A stretch of 64,000 bases of DNA from Lachnospiraceae bacterium KM106-2 (GTDB taxonomy: Bacteria > Bacillota > Clostridia > Lachnospirales > Lachnospiraceae): NCBI GenBank assembly GCA_009731425.1, contig AP018794.1, positions 1,619,960 to 1,683,959 of the forward strand, read 5' to 3'. Position 1 is the first letter of the stretch; the number at the start of each line of letters is the position of its first letter. Positions 42,284 through 50,673 of the stretch are shown here, in pieces. Made by a program: the position numbers and the translations under genes. Below the pieces are notes generated by a model. It saw nothing but the letters and a program-made list of their open reading frames with translations. It did not search any database and had not been told where the DNA came from.

Positions 42284-43595
42284 TGTCACACCATGTAGCA
42301 TAGAATTCTCCATCCCTTCTCTTAATTTCGTTCATTACTAAATCTCTGTTTTCTCGATTTCGTCTTTCATCATCCTCATATACAGTTTGATCAAATGTAG
42401 GATGTGCTTCATCTACTCGAATCTCATCAATCCTCTCTCCGATTAGATGAGCTGCTCTTTTGGCAAATACAAGGCTTTCTAATAAGGAGTTACTTGCTAG
42501 ACGGTTTGCTCCATGAACACCATTGCATGCAGTCTCACCAACTGCATATAACTGTTGCATTGAGGTTTCTCCATATGTATTAGCCTTGATCCCGCCCATG
42601 AGATAATGCTGTGCAGGTGTAACCGGTACCAAATCCTTGCCAAGTTCATAACCCTCTTCTAGACAACGTTGGTAGATATTAGGGAAACGCTTTTTAATGT
42701 TTTCTTCTTTCATATGATTCAATGAGAGATATACATGATTTGTATGATCTTGATCCATCTGCTTCTTAATGGCATTCGTCACCACGTCACGAGGTAATAA
42801 TTCATCCACAAAACGTTCCTTATTCTCATTTAAGAGAAGAGCACCTTCTCCACGAACAGACTCACTGATCAAAAATCTTCTTCCTGGTTTTTTCGAATAC
42901 AAAACGGTTGGATGAATTTGAATATACTGTAGGTTCTCTAATTCGATGTTATGTCGAAGTGCAAGAGCAAAACTATCACCCGTAATATGCGAAAAATTAG
43001 TAGAATTGGTAAAGAGTCCACCGATTCCACCGGTCGCTAAGATCACTGTCTTTGCAAAGATAGCTGTTTTCTCACCCTTACGATCCTCTGTCACAATACC
43101 TTCACAATCATTCTGATTAGAGATCAGATCAATCATGGTTGTATATTCCATCAATTGAATATTGTCGCTTTTCTTTGCTGCTGCAATAAGTTTCGATGTA
43201 ATCTCTTTTCCCGTCACATCATCATGATGAAGAATACGGAATGTGGAATGAGCACCTTCCCGTGTATAACTTAATGTGCCATCTGGATTTCGATCAAAGT
43301 CAACTCCATAATCGATCAATTCATGAATGATCTCTCTGGATGACTGTATCATTACTTTGACACTTTCCTTATTATTTTCATATCTTCCTGCCTTCATCGT
43401 ATCTTCAAAATACGATTTATAATCTTCTTCATTTAGTAAAGTTGAGATGCCTCCCTGTGCAAGATAGGAATCACTATTTTCCACTGCATCTTTCGTTATC
43501 ATAAGTACTTTGATCGTTTTCTTTAGTGACAATGCTGCGAACAGGCCTGCTGCTCCAGTACCTACTACAACTACATCTGTTTTCATTTTCTTCAT
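42273..43595 (-). CDS. nadB: L-aspartate oxidase
   Basis: NadB oxidises aspartate to iminoaspartate with FAD, feeding NadA. The FAD-binding Rossmann motif VVVVGTGAAGLFAA is at about residues 9-22, and the catalytic region has REGAHSTFRILHHDDVTGKE and GEGALLLNENKERFVDEL. At 440 residues it is the short form, lacking much of the C-terminal helical domain of E. coli NadB. ATG 43595 is preferred because GAGGAG is 11 bases upstream and the GTG at 43604 is too close. Confidence 0.95.
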   Translation of the reverse strand: MKKMKTDVVVVGTGAAGLFAALSLKKTIKVLMITKDAVENSDSYLAQGGISTLLNEEDYKSYFEDTMKAGRYENNKESVKVMIQSSREIIHELIDYGVDFDRNPDGTLSYTREGAHSTFRILHHDDVTGKEITSKLIAAAKKSDNIQLMEYTTMIDLISNQNDCEGIVTEDRKGEKTAIFAKTVILATGGIGGLFTNSTNFSHITGDSFALALRHNIELENLQYIQIHPTVLYSKKPGRRFLISESVRGEGALLLNENKERFVDELLPRDVVTNAIKKQMDQDHTNHVYLSLNHMKEENIKKRFPNIYQRCLEEGYELGKDLVPVTPAQHYLMGGIKANTYGETSMQQLYAVGETACNGVHGANRLASNSLLESLVFAKRAAHLIGERIDEIRVDEAHPTFDQTVYEDDERRNRENRDLVMNEIKRRDGEFYATWCDNEN

Positions 43596-43612
43596 CTCAA
43601 ACACATCTCCTC

Positions 43613-44521
43613 TTATTTCCCAAGTAACAACATTTGCTTTAATGGAGCTTTGGCACGATCAATGGCATCCTGCTCCATGACAACTTCATTGTCCTGATTT
43701 TCTAAACATGCTGCTACCTTTTCTAACGTGATCCGTTTCATATTTGGACAAAATTGTCGATGTCCTACTGAATAGAATTTTTTATCCGGATTCTTCTGTC
43801 CTAATTCATAGAACACGCCCATCTCAGTTCCAATGATAAATTCCTTTGCTGGGCTATTGGTCGCATAAGCAATGATTTCTGATGTACTGCCGATAAAATC
43901 TGCTAGTGCTAACACTTCCATGGAGCATTCCGGATGTACTAAAAATAGTGCATTGGGTCTAGCTTTCTTGGCTGCTAACACAGCATCCTTATGGATACTT
44001 TTATGTACATGACAAAATCCATCATTAAAAATAAATTCTTTTTCTGGAACCAAGCTTGCAATATATCTTCCTAAATTCTCATCTGGAATAAAATAGATAT
44101 AGCGATTTGGTAATTTTTTAACAATCTTTAGCGCATTTGATGAAGTTACACAAACATCCGCATACTCCTTGATCGCTGCTGTAGAATTAATATAGCAAAC
44201 TACCGCCACATCACTATACTCTTGTTTAACCGCTTTGATCTTGTCCACATCCGCCATATGCGCCATTGGACAATCAGCCGAAGCGTCCGGCATCAACACT
44301 ACTTTCTCAGGATTTAAGATCTTTGCACTTTCCCCCATAAAGGAGACACCACAGAACACGATGGTCTTAGCATCTACTGTTGTTGCAATCTTACTAAGAT
44401 AGAAGGAGTCTCCTACATAGTCTGCGATTGCTTGCACTTCGTCGCGAACATAATAATGCGCTAATATGACGGCATTCTTTTCTTTCTTTAATCTTTTTAT
44501 TTTTTCTTCTAATTGTTCCAT
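43613..44521 (-). CDS. nadA: quinolinate synthase
   Basis: NadA condenses iminoaspartate with dihydroxyacetone phosphate, using a 4Fe-4S cluster. The three cluster cysteines of the short type are visible in VFCGVSFMGESAK (about 84), VHPECSMEVL (about 195) and HRQFCPNMK (about 258). Length 302 matches. First gene of the nadABC operon, with a promoter and operator-like palindrome upstream. Confidence 0.97.
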   Translation of the reverse strand: MEQLEEKIKRLKKEKNAVILAHYYVRDEVQAIADYVGDSFYLSKIATTVDAKTIVFCGVSFMGESAKILNPEKVVLMPDASADCPMAHMADVDKIKAVKQEYSDVAVVCYINSTAAIKEYADVCVTSSNALKIVKKLPNRYIYFIPDENLGRYIASLVPEKEFIFNDGFCHVHKSIHKDAVLAAKKARPNALFLVHPECSMEVLALADFIGSTSEIIAYATNSPAKEFIIGTEMGVFYELGQKNPDKKFYSVGHRQFCPNMKRITLEKVAACLENQDNEVVMEQDAIDRAKAPLKQMLLLGK

Positions 44522-44557
44522 TACTATCTCCTTGATTCGTCAAATAAATTTACTACT

Positions 44558-44602
44558 ACTATGCCACTAAGTTTACTACTTGTCAAGATACCTGTCTTGT
44601 CA
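44558..44602 (-). promoter_or_regulatory. nadABC promoter overlapped by an operator-like inverted repeat
   Basis: On the minus strand TTGACA (44586-44581) and CATAGT (44563-44558) are 17 bases apart. The -35 box lies within TGTCAAGA (44581-44588) and TCTTGTCA (44595-44602), an inverted repeat with 7 of 8 pairs and a 6-base spacer. NiaR-type niacin-responsive repressors commonly control nad operons in Firmicutes and bind such dyads, so the assignment is likely but inferred. Confidence 0.6.
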
Positions 44603-44680
44603 CCTTTCTATACAAGCTGTCCTTTTGACATAATTTTTCCATAGTATTATAATAAGAAAAAACGTAATGAGGTGAATAAC

Positions 44681-45058
44681 ATGAGAATATTTATAATCAT
44701 ATGTGACCTTTTAATTCCTGCTCTTATGTTAGGAATTGGTATTATGTTCTCTAAAAAAATCCCTAGCAATATCAATGGTCTTGTAGGCTATCGTACCTCA
44801 ATGTCTATGAAAAATGATGATACTTGGCAATTTGCGAACCAATATTGCGGCAAGCTCTGGTTTCGTTTAGGGCTTATTATGACAATTTTTTCTGCTCTAT
44901 GCTGTCTTGTTTGCTATCTGCTATTTAGTCATCAAGTATTAGATATCGTTTCCCTCATTTTGATCGCTTTACAGACAATCGGTGTTGTTGTTTCCATCGC
45001 TCCTGTTGAAAAAGCCTTAAGGAAAACATTCGATGAAGATGGAAAACGCCTACACTAA
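44681..45058 (+). CDS. SdpI/DUF1648-like membrane protein
   Basis: About 125 residues with three hydrophobic segments (residues about 4-24, 60-82, 88-108) and the motif NGLVGYRTSMSMKNDDTWQF, which fits the SdpI-family core (IGYRTxxSMxNxxxWxxAN). SdpI gives immunity to the SdpC toxin in Bacillus subtilis, and shorter relatives are of uncertain role. The ATG at 44681 has GAGGTGA 7 bases upstream. Start at the preceding GTG is excluded by that site. Confidence 0.75.
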   Translation: MRIFIIICDLLIPALMLGIGIMFSKKIPSNINGLVGYRTSMSMKNDDTWQFANQYCGKLWFRLGLIMTIFSALCCLVCYLLFSHQVLDIVSLILIALQTIGVVVSIAPVEKALRKTFDEDGKRLH

Positions 45059-45088
45059 AAAAGAGTTTGGTTTTCCAAACTCTTTTTT
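45057..45088. terminator. bidirectional terminator
   Basis: AAAAAAGAGTTTGG/CCAAACTCTTTTTT, 14 bp with a TTTT loop, between the SdpI-like gene and the small basic gene on the opposite strand. Confidence 0.95.
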
Positions 45089-45090
45089 CT

Positions 45091-45225
45091 TTATACATCA
45101 TTATCTTTGATCGATTTGCGTTTTGCATTTCGGTTTTTATTTTGGTTTTCTCTTGTGATCGGCGTCTGCCCATTACACTTTTTCATTCGACTCTCTTTGT
45201 TATCTGGCTGGCTATCCTTAGGCAT
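45091..45225 (-). CDS. small basic hydrophilic protein (44 aa)
   Basis: Starts at ATG 45225 with a perfect AGGAGG 6 bases upstream and ends at 45091 next to a strong terminator. The product begins MPKDSQPDNKESRMKKCNG and ends NRNAKRKSIKDNDV. It is highly charged with one cysteine and no hydrophobic segment. It follows the TrpZ-like gene by 62 bp and may be the last gene of that operon. No family recognised. Confidence 0.6.
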   Translation of the reverse strand: MPKDSQPDNKESRMKKCNGQTPITRENQNKNRNAKRKSIKDNDV

Positions 45226-45287
45226 AGTTACCTCCTGCTTATTAATGGTATACCCATAGACTACCCTGTCTAGCTCATCTTTATACG

Positions 45288-46061
45288 CTAATTGCCACAC
45301 TCAATACTGATCTGATTAAACACGTCTAGGATTTCGTCCATCTCCAATGTCTTTTTTTCTGTACCTGCTCTATCTACAATACACTCCCCTTGATGCATCA
45401 TGACCAGTCGGTTTCCATATTCTAGCGCATATCTAAGATTATGAGTAACCATGATCGTCGTTAACTGTTTCTCCTTCACAATTCGATCGGTCAATTCCAT
45501 GATCGTCTCCGCCGTCTTTGGATCTAATGCCGCGGTATGTTCATCCAAGATCAAGAATTCGATTGGCGTCATGGTAGACATCAAAAGTGCCATTGCCTGC
45601 CTTTGACCTCCAGACAAATTACTTACCTTCACATCTAATTTATCTTCTAATCCCAAATTCAGCTGTCGTAAACAGTCACAATAATAATCTTTTCTTTTTT
45701 TATTTGTTCCTAATTTTAGATTAAATGGTTTGCCCTTATTATCCGCAAGTGACATATTTTCTAAGATCGTCATATTAGGACAGGTACCCATTGCTGGATT
45801 CTGATAGACTCTTCCAATCCGGCGATGCCGTCTATATTCCTTTTCATTGGTAATGTCCTGTCCTGCATTCTTGATCACTCCGCTATCAATATCGATACTG
45901 CCACAAATAATGTTAAGAAGCGAAGTTTTTCCTGAACCATTGCTACCTACGACAGATACAAATTCACCATCTTTTATAGTCAAGTTAAAATCCTGAAATA
46001 AGCACATCTCATTTACCGTACCTGGATTATATAATTTATTAATATGTAGTAATTCAAGCAT
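45288..46061 (-). CDS. TrpZ-type ABC transporter ATP-binding protein
   Basis: The ATPase of a tryptophan-type importer. Walker A GSNGSGKTS is at about residues 38-46, signature NLSGGQRQAMAL near 147, Walker B ILDEHTAALDP near 165. It overlaps the permease gene by 8 bp. In this family (TrpXYZ; PF04392-type binding protein with ABC permease and ATPase) the set is typically controlled by a Trp T-box, as here. The name trpZ is inferred from that context. Confidence 0.85.
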   Translation of the reverse strand: MLELLHINKLYNPGTVNEMCLFQDFNLTIKDGEFVSVVGSNGSGKTSLLNIICGSIDIDSGVIKNAGQDITNEKEYRRHRRIGRVYQNPAMGTCPNMTILENMSLADNKGKPFNLKLGTNKKRKDYYCDCLRQLNLGLEDKLDVKVSNLSGGQRQAMALLMSTMTPIEFLILDEHTAALDPKTAETIMELTDRIVKEKQLTTIMVTHNLRYALEYGNRLVMMHQGECIVDRAGTEKKTLEMDEILDVFNQISIECGN

Positions 46062-46950
46062 TTTTCTTCACCTTCTTCTTTCTATCCATGCTGATGATCA
46101 AAATAAGCAGGAATAATGCAGCAGTTACCAATTTTAGATCATTAGAATCTAATCCACATGCAATTGCAATAGCAACACATAATTTATATACAATAGAACC
46201 AATCACAACGGTAGTCGTTATTTTAATAAAAGTAACCTTCTTTAACAAGTTGGTTCCTATAATAACAGATGCCAGACCAATGACCATGGTACCGGTACCA
46301 AGACTGGCATCAAAGAATCGAATCTGCTGGCTATAGACACAGCCGCCTAAAGACACAAGACCATTGGCAATTGCGAGTCCGACGATTTTAACAAAACCAC
46401 TATCTTTCGCAAGTGAAGTTACCACCGTCGCATTTTCACCTGCTGCTCGAAGAAGGAAACCAGATCTTGTATTCAAATAAAAGTCTAATAAGAATTTACT
46501 TACCACTACAATCAAAAATGCAATGATAACCGTTTTATATGGTGATAAGAAACCTCCAAAGATCGTATTTACAATAGAATTATCAAAGATCGTATCCATT
46601 CCAAAGATCGGAACATTCGCAGTCCCGGCGATTCGCAAATTAACTGTATAAAGCGCTGTCATCATGATAATTCCTGACAGTAGATCTCTCACTTTAAACT
46701 TAACATGGATAATACCTGTTAGAATTCCTGCCACGACTCCCGCCGCAAAGGATAAGAGTAAGGTCAGAAACGGATTGATTCCTCTTGTTAATAATGCCAC
46801 TGAGACCGCCGCACCAAGTGGGAAGCTCCCATCAACGGTCAGATCAGGAAAGTCCAATATTTTATATGTAATATAGATTCCAAGTGACATCAATGCATAT
46901 GCCAATCCCTGTTCCAAAACTCCTAATAGGATATTTCCGATACTTCCCAT
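46054..46950 (-). CDS. TrpY-type ABC transporter permease
   Basis: About 298 residues and eight to ten hydrophobic segments, with the ABC-permease pattern of branched-chain amino acid/autoinducer importers (GSIGNILLGVLEQGLAYAL at the start; FPLGAAVSVALL near 43). The start at 46950 follows the trpX stop by 18 bp. It pairs with the ATPase downstream. Confidence 0.85.
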   Translation of the reverse strand: MGSIGNILLGVLEQGLAYALMSLGIYITYKILDFPDLTVDGSFPLGAAVSVALLTRGINPFLTLLLSFAAGVVAGILTGIIHVKFKVRDLLSGIIMMTALYTVNLRIAGTANVPIFGMDTIFDNSIVNTIFGGFLSPYKTVIIAFLIVVVSKFLLDFYLNTRSGFLLRAAGENATVVTSLAKDSGFVKIVGLAIANGLVSLGGCVYSQQIRFFDASLGTGTMVIGLASVIIGTNLLKKVTFIKITTTVVIGSIVYKLCVAIAIACGLDSNDLKLVTAALFLLILIISMDRKKKVKKNA

Positions 46951-46968
46951 CTTTCTTCCTCCTAATTT

Positions 46969-47979
46969 TTATTTTGTGATTTGATCAAATTTTTCCGTTG
47001 CCTGATCTATTACTTCTTTCTCAATTGTAATTTCTAAATTTGAAGCAACTTTTTGATTAATATATAACTTACTCTGCTTAATCTGCTCGAACTTTAACTC
47101 GCTTGCTTTCTTTTCTCCTTTTAATACTTTCGCTGCCATCTTACCGGTCTGTTTCCCGAGTGAGACATAATCGATTCCCTGTGATGCAAGGCATCCTTTT
47201 TTCACTTGTTCTACTTCACTGCCAAATACAGGTATCTTTTTGTCATTTGCTTTTGCTAAAACAGTAGGTAAGGCACTTACCACGGTATTATCTGTTAAGT
47301 TGTTTAAACAATCTACTTTATTTAAGAGATTATCAACTGCTAATGGAACATCTGAGATCGTATTAATACCCACCGTCTCTAACTGGAAACCATATTTTTT
47401 CACCGCTGCTTTGTATTCTTTGATTGCTGATTCCGAATTAACCTCGCTTGTCGTATAAATAATTCCGATTGTCTTTGCCTTAGGTAATACTCTGCGGATC
47501 ATCTTCAACTGTTCTTCCACCGGAAGTTTATCACTGGTACCGGTTACTTCCCCAGATGGAGTACCATCTTCTTTGGCAAGCTTTGCTGCAACAGGATCTG
47601 TGACTGCTGTATAAATGACTGGAATCTTCGCACTTAAAGAAGCATTATAGGCACTTTGTGCACTTGGTGTTGCGATCGAACAGATTAAATCATTCTTTTT
47701 TGAAACAAAGTTCTGTGCGATCTGATTTGTCGTAGCCGTATCTGCCTCCGCATTTTTATATTCTACTTTTAAATTTTTACCTTCTACAATTCCCTCATCT
47801 TTTAAACCTTCTAAAAATCCCTTTCTACAGTTATCTAACGATGGATGCTGTGCAAACTGGGAGATGCCTATGGTATATACCTTACTCTTCCCTGTCTCTT
47901 TCTTGCCGCATCCACTTACACTTACTAAAATCATCATTACCACTACTACCATTGTTAACATTTTCTTTTTCATCTTCAT
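46969..47979 (-). CDS. TrpX-type ABC transporter substrate-binding lipoprotein
   Basis: Signal peptide with lipobox LVSVSGCG (cysteine about residue 25) and a periplasmic-binding fold of the PF04392 type (ISQFAQHPSLDNCRKGFLEGL; TAVTDPVAAKLAKEDGTPSGEVTGTSD). It is the receptor of the TrpXYZ importer and is the first gene after the T-box. The proposed ligand is tryptophan or a close analogue on the strength of that leader. Confidence 0.88.
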   Translation of the reverse strand: MKMKKKMLTMVVVVMMILVSVSGCGKKETGKSKVYTIGISQFAQHPSLDNCRKGFLEGLKDEGIVEGKNLKVEYKNAEADTATTNQIAQNFVSKKNDLICSIATPSAQSAYNASLSAKIPVIYTAVTDPVAAKLAKEDGTPSGEVTGTSDKLPVEEQLKMIRRVLPKAKTIGIIYTTSEVNSESAIKEYKAAVKKYGFQLETVGINTISDVPLAVDNLLNKVDCLNNLTDNTVVSALPTVLAKANDKKIPVFGSEVEQVKKGCLASQGIDYVSLGKQTGKMAAKVLKGEKKASELKFEQIKQSKLYINQKVASNLEITIEKEVIDQATEKFDQITK

Positions 47980-48083
47980 TCATCCTTTCTTTTTTGAAAA
48001 TATGAATAGAATATAGAAAGAAAATTACATTCTGCCTTTGATTAACTTTGAATCATGATTCGCATAAAAACTTTCCTACAAAT

Positions 48084-48360
48084 AAAAAAAGCCTCAGGAA
48101 ATATTCCTGAGACGGTAATATAAGTCTATTATCGCGGTACCACTCAAATTAATCAAACGATTCACTCTTTCTATGTACTATCATACATACCTTATTCATA
48201 ACGAGTTTGGTTCCCGTCAGCGCCTACTATAAGTTCAGCCTGCCCTCAAAAGTCCATTCAGCTTACGAATCCATATTGCATTTCCACCATCTGCAACTCT
48301 CTGAAATATCATACAAAAGCTTACTAATCTTTCTCAACGGTTTCTAATATTTTACTTTAC
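48084..48360 (-). promoter_or_regulatory. T-box leader with Trp (UGG) specifier upstream of the TrpXYZ genes
   Basis: On the minus strand the leader carries the AGTA motif (48319-48329 region), the GAA followed by UGG (48256-48254) of the specifier loop, the T-box TGGTACCGCG (48142-48133) that pairs with uncharged tRNA, and a terminator CTCAGGAA/TTCCTGAG (48111-48093) with a TTTTTTT tail at 48090-48084. Uncharged tRNA-Trp should prevent termination, so the importer is induced on tryptophan starvation. About 105 bases separate it from trpX. Confidence 0.92.
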
Positions 48361-48366
48361 TTTATC

Positions 48367-48395
48367 ATAATAACGCGTTAAATTATAATTGTCAA
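48367..48395 (-). promoter_or_regulatory. promoter of the T-box/TrpXYZ operon
   Basis: On the minus strand TTGACA (48395-48390) and TATTAT (48372-48367) are 17 bases apart. Transcription is expected to start about 48360. Confidence 0.75.
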
Positions 48396-48555
48396 TAAAA
48401 ATTACAACTAATTTACATACACTTTACATTAGTTTATGTTATAATACATCTGTTGCCTAATGCAGAAGTCACAAAAATTTAAGAATTTTTTTGTTGCACT
48501 TTTAATTAAAAGCTTTATAATTAGGATTTGAGAATTAGGAAAAGGATTGATTTAT

Positions 48556-50538
48556 ATGAATAAAACACTTCAAAATATGAAGAAGAACACCTTGATCCAA
48601 TATGCAGTATTAGCTATTATACTGAACCTTGTCATCGAAATCATGAATCGAAGAAGTATAACCGAATGCGTTAAATTCATTTATGCTTCTCCATTCGTCT
48701 TCTTATATAATGCATTTATTATTTTCTTTACATTTAGCATTACTCTACTTTTAAGGAGACGATTGTTTGCATTATCATTTTTATCGATTGTATGGTTAAT
48801 CATTGGTATTGTAAACTGTGTTATCTTAGGTTTTCGAATGACTCCGTTCTCAGCAATTGATATATTACTTGCTAAAAATGCTCTTCAGATTTCTAGCAAA
48901 TATTTATCATTCTTTGAAATGGTATTGATTGCTGTCGGAATAGTACTTTTAGTAGTTGCATTTGTTATTATGTGGATTAAGCTACCAAAAGATAAAGAAA
49001 AAAAGAATTACCTAAAGAATCTTTGTGCGATCGCCATCATCACTGTCTTTACAGTGGGACTTACTAAAATCGGTGTATCTACAAAATTATTATCTAATAA
49101 CTTTGAAAATCTTGGATATGCTTATCAAAACTATGGTTTTGCTTATTGTTTCAGTAATAGTATTATTGATCGCGGTATTAGTAAACCAAGCGACTATTCA
49201 GAAGAAACTATGGCTGCCATCAAAAAACAAATTGATAGCAAAATGAATGAAGACAATGCAGCTAAAGAGAATGAGAAAACTCCAAATATCATTATGGTTC
49301 AATTAGAATCTTTCTTTGATATTAATAATGTAAAAGGACTTTCTTTCTCTGAACAACCTATTCCAAACTGGGTGAAGCTAAAAGAGAACTATTCTCATGG
49401 CTTCTTAACGGTACCTAGTGTAGGTGCCGGAACTGCAAATACTGAGTTCGAGATTTTAACCGGAATGAATACCGATTACTTCGGCGCTGGTGAATATCCT
49501 TATAAAACTGTTTTATCCAGTACTCCAACGGAAAGTTTAAGCACTGTACTAAAGCAACAAGGTTATTCAACTGCAGCAATTCATAACAATGACGGTACTT
49601 TCTATAATCGAAACACAGTCTATGCTAACTTAGGTTTCGATTCATTCACTCCGATCGAATACATGTATAATCTCACTTATAATCCATTGAATTGGGTAAA
49701 AGACGAGAACTTAACTGGAGTGATCAAAAGTTCTCTTGACGCTACGAAGAATCAAGATTTTGTCTTTACGGTAAGCGTACAGGGACATGGTCGTTATCCA
49801 AGTACTCAGATCGATTCTACCCAAAAGATCCAAGTAAGTGGAAACGATGATAACAAAGCGGCTCTTGAGTATTACACGAATCAGATCAATGAGATGGATA
49901 CATTCGTAGGTGATCTGATTAAAATGATTGAAAGTCGTAAAGAACCAACTGTTCTAATCCTCTACGGTGATCATTTACCTACGTTAGGATTAACAGATGA
50001 AGACTTAACAAATAAAGATCTATTCCAGACAGAATATGTAATGTGGGATAACATTGGATTATCCAATGAAACAAAAGATTTGAATGCGAACGAACTAAAT
50101 AATTATGTTTTTGATCGTCTCCAATTAAAGAAAGGCATTATTCAAACCGCAGAAGAGCTTTACTCCTCTTCTTCCGATTATACAGATAAAATGAAATTGA
50201 TTGAATATGACTTACTTTACGGAAATCAATACTTATTGGATAGTACTTCTACTTTTACAACTTCTGATATGAAAATGGGATATAAAGATATCAGTGTAGA
50301 ATCTGTATCGCAGACTGGAGAAGATATTATCGTAAAAGGTTCCAACTTCAATGAATTTAGTAAAGTACTCATCAATGATTCTTCCGTTACAACTGAGTAC
50401 GTTGATGAGAATACGTTGAAAGTCACTGCAACCGAATTAAAGGACAAGGACAAAATTTCTGTTGGCCAATATGGTGATGATAATATTGAACTTGGGCAAT
50501 GTGATAATTACGAATATTCAACACAATCTACGAAATAA
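48556..50538 (+). CDS. LtaS-like sulfatase-fold membrane enzyme with C-terminal IPT/TIG-like domain
   Basis: The N-terminal 180 residues have four or five membrane helices, and the next 380 form an extracellular sulfatase-type domain: the Thr nucleophile region is in FLTVPSVGAGTANTEFEI (about 295-315), and metal residues in HNNDGTFYNRN and LYGDHLPTLG. That is the pattern of lipoteichoic acid synthase and related phosphoglycerol transferases. The last 75 residues (MKMGYKDISVESVSQTG...) resemble an IPT/TIG beta-sandwich. ATG 48556 has AAAGGA 9 bases upstream. Confidence 0.85.
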   Translation: MNKTLQNMKKNTLIQYAVLAIILNLVIEIMNRRSITECVKFIYASPFVFLYNAFIIFFTFSITLLLRRRLFALSFLSIVWLIIGIVNCVILGFRMTPFSAIDILLAKNALQISSKYLSFFEMVLIAVGIVLLVVAFVIMWIKLPKDKEKKNYLKNLCAIAIITVFTVGLTKIGVSTKLLSNNFENLGYAYQNYGFAYCFSNSIIDRGISKPSDYSEETMAAIKKQIDSKMNEDNAAKENEKTPNIIMVQLESFFDINNVKGLSFSEQPIPNWVKLKENYSHGFLTVPSVGAGTANTEFEILTGMNTDYFGAGEYPYKTVLSSTPTESLSTVLKQQGYSTAAIHNNDGTFYNRNTVYANLGFDSFTPIEYMYNLTYNPLNWVKDENLTGVIKSSLDATKNQDFVFTVSVQGHGRYPSTQIDSTQKIQVSGNDDNKAALEYYTNQINEMDTFVGDLIKMIESRKEPTVLILYGDHLPTLGLTDEDLTNKDLFQTEYVMWDNIGLSNETKDLNANELNNYVFDRLQLKKGIIQTAEELYSSSSDYTDKMKLIEYDLLYGNQYLLDSTSTFTTSDMKMGYKDISVESVSQTGEDIIVKGSNFNEFSKVLINDSSVTTEYVDENTLKVTATELKDKDKISVGQYGDDNIELGQCDNYEYSTQSTK

Positions 50539-50546
50539 TCAAATAT

Positions 50547-50576
50547 AAAAGGCTTTCTGTTTTCAGAGAGCCTTTT
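50547..50576 (+). terminator. terminator after the LtaS-like gene
   Basis: AAAAGGCTTTCTG/CAGAGAGCCTTTT with a TTTT loop (one G-U pair) followed by TT. Confidence 0.92.
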
Positions 50577-50673
50577 TTCTTTTGTTTTTTTCTATTAACA
50601 ATGGACAAATTGTAATATTTTCCCTATAATTAGGTATAAGACAATGTCTATAAACTTAATAGGAGATATAAAT

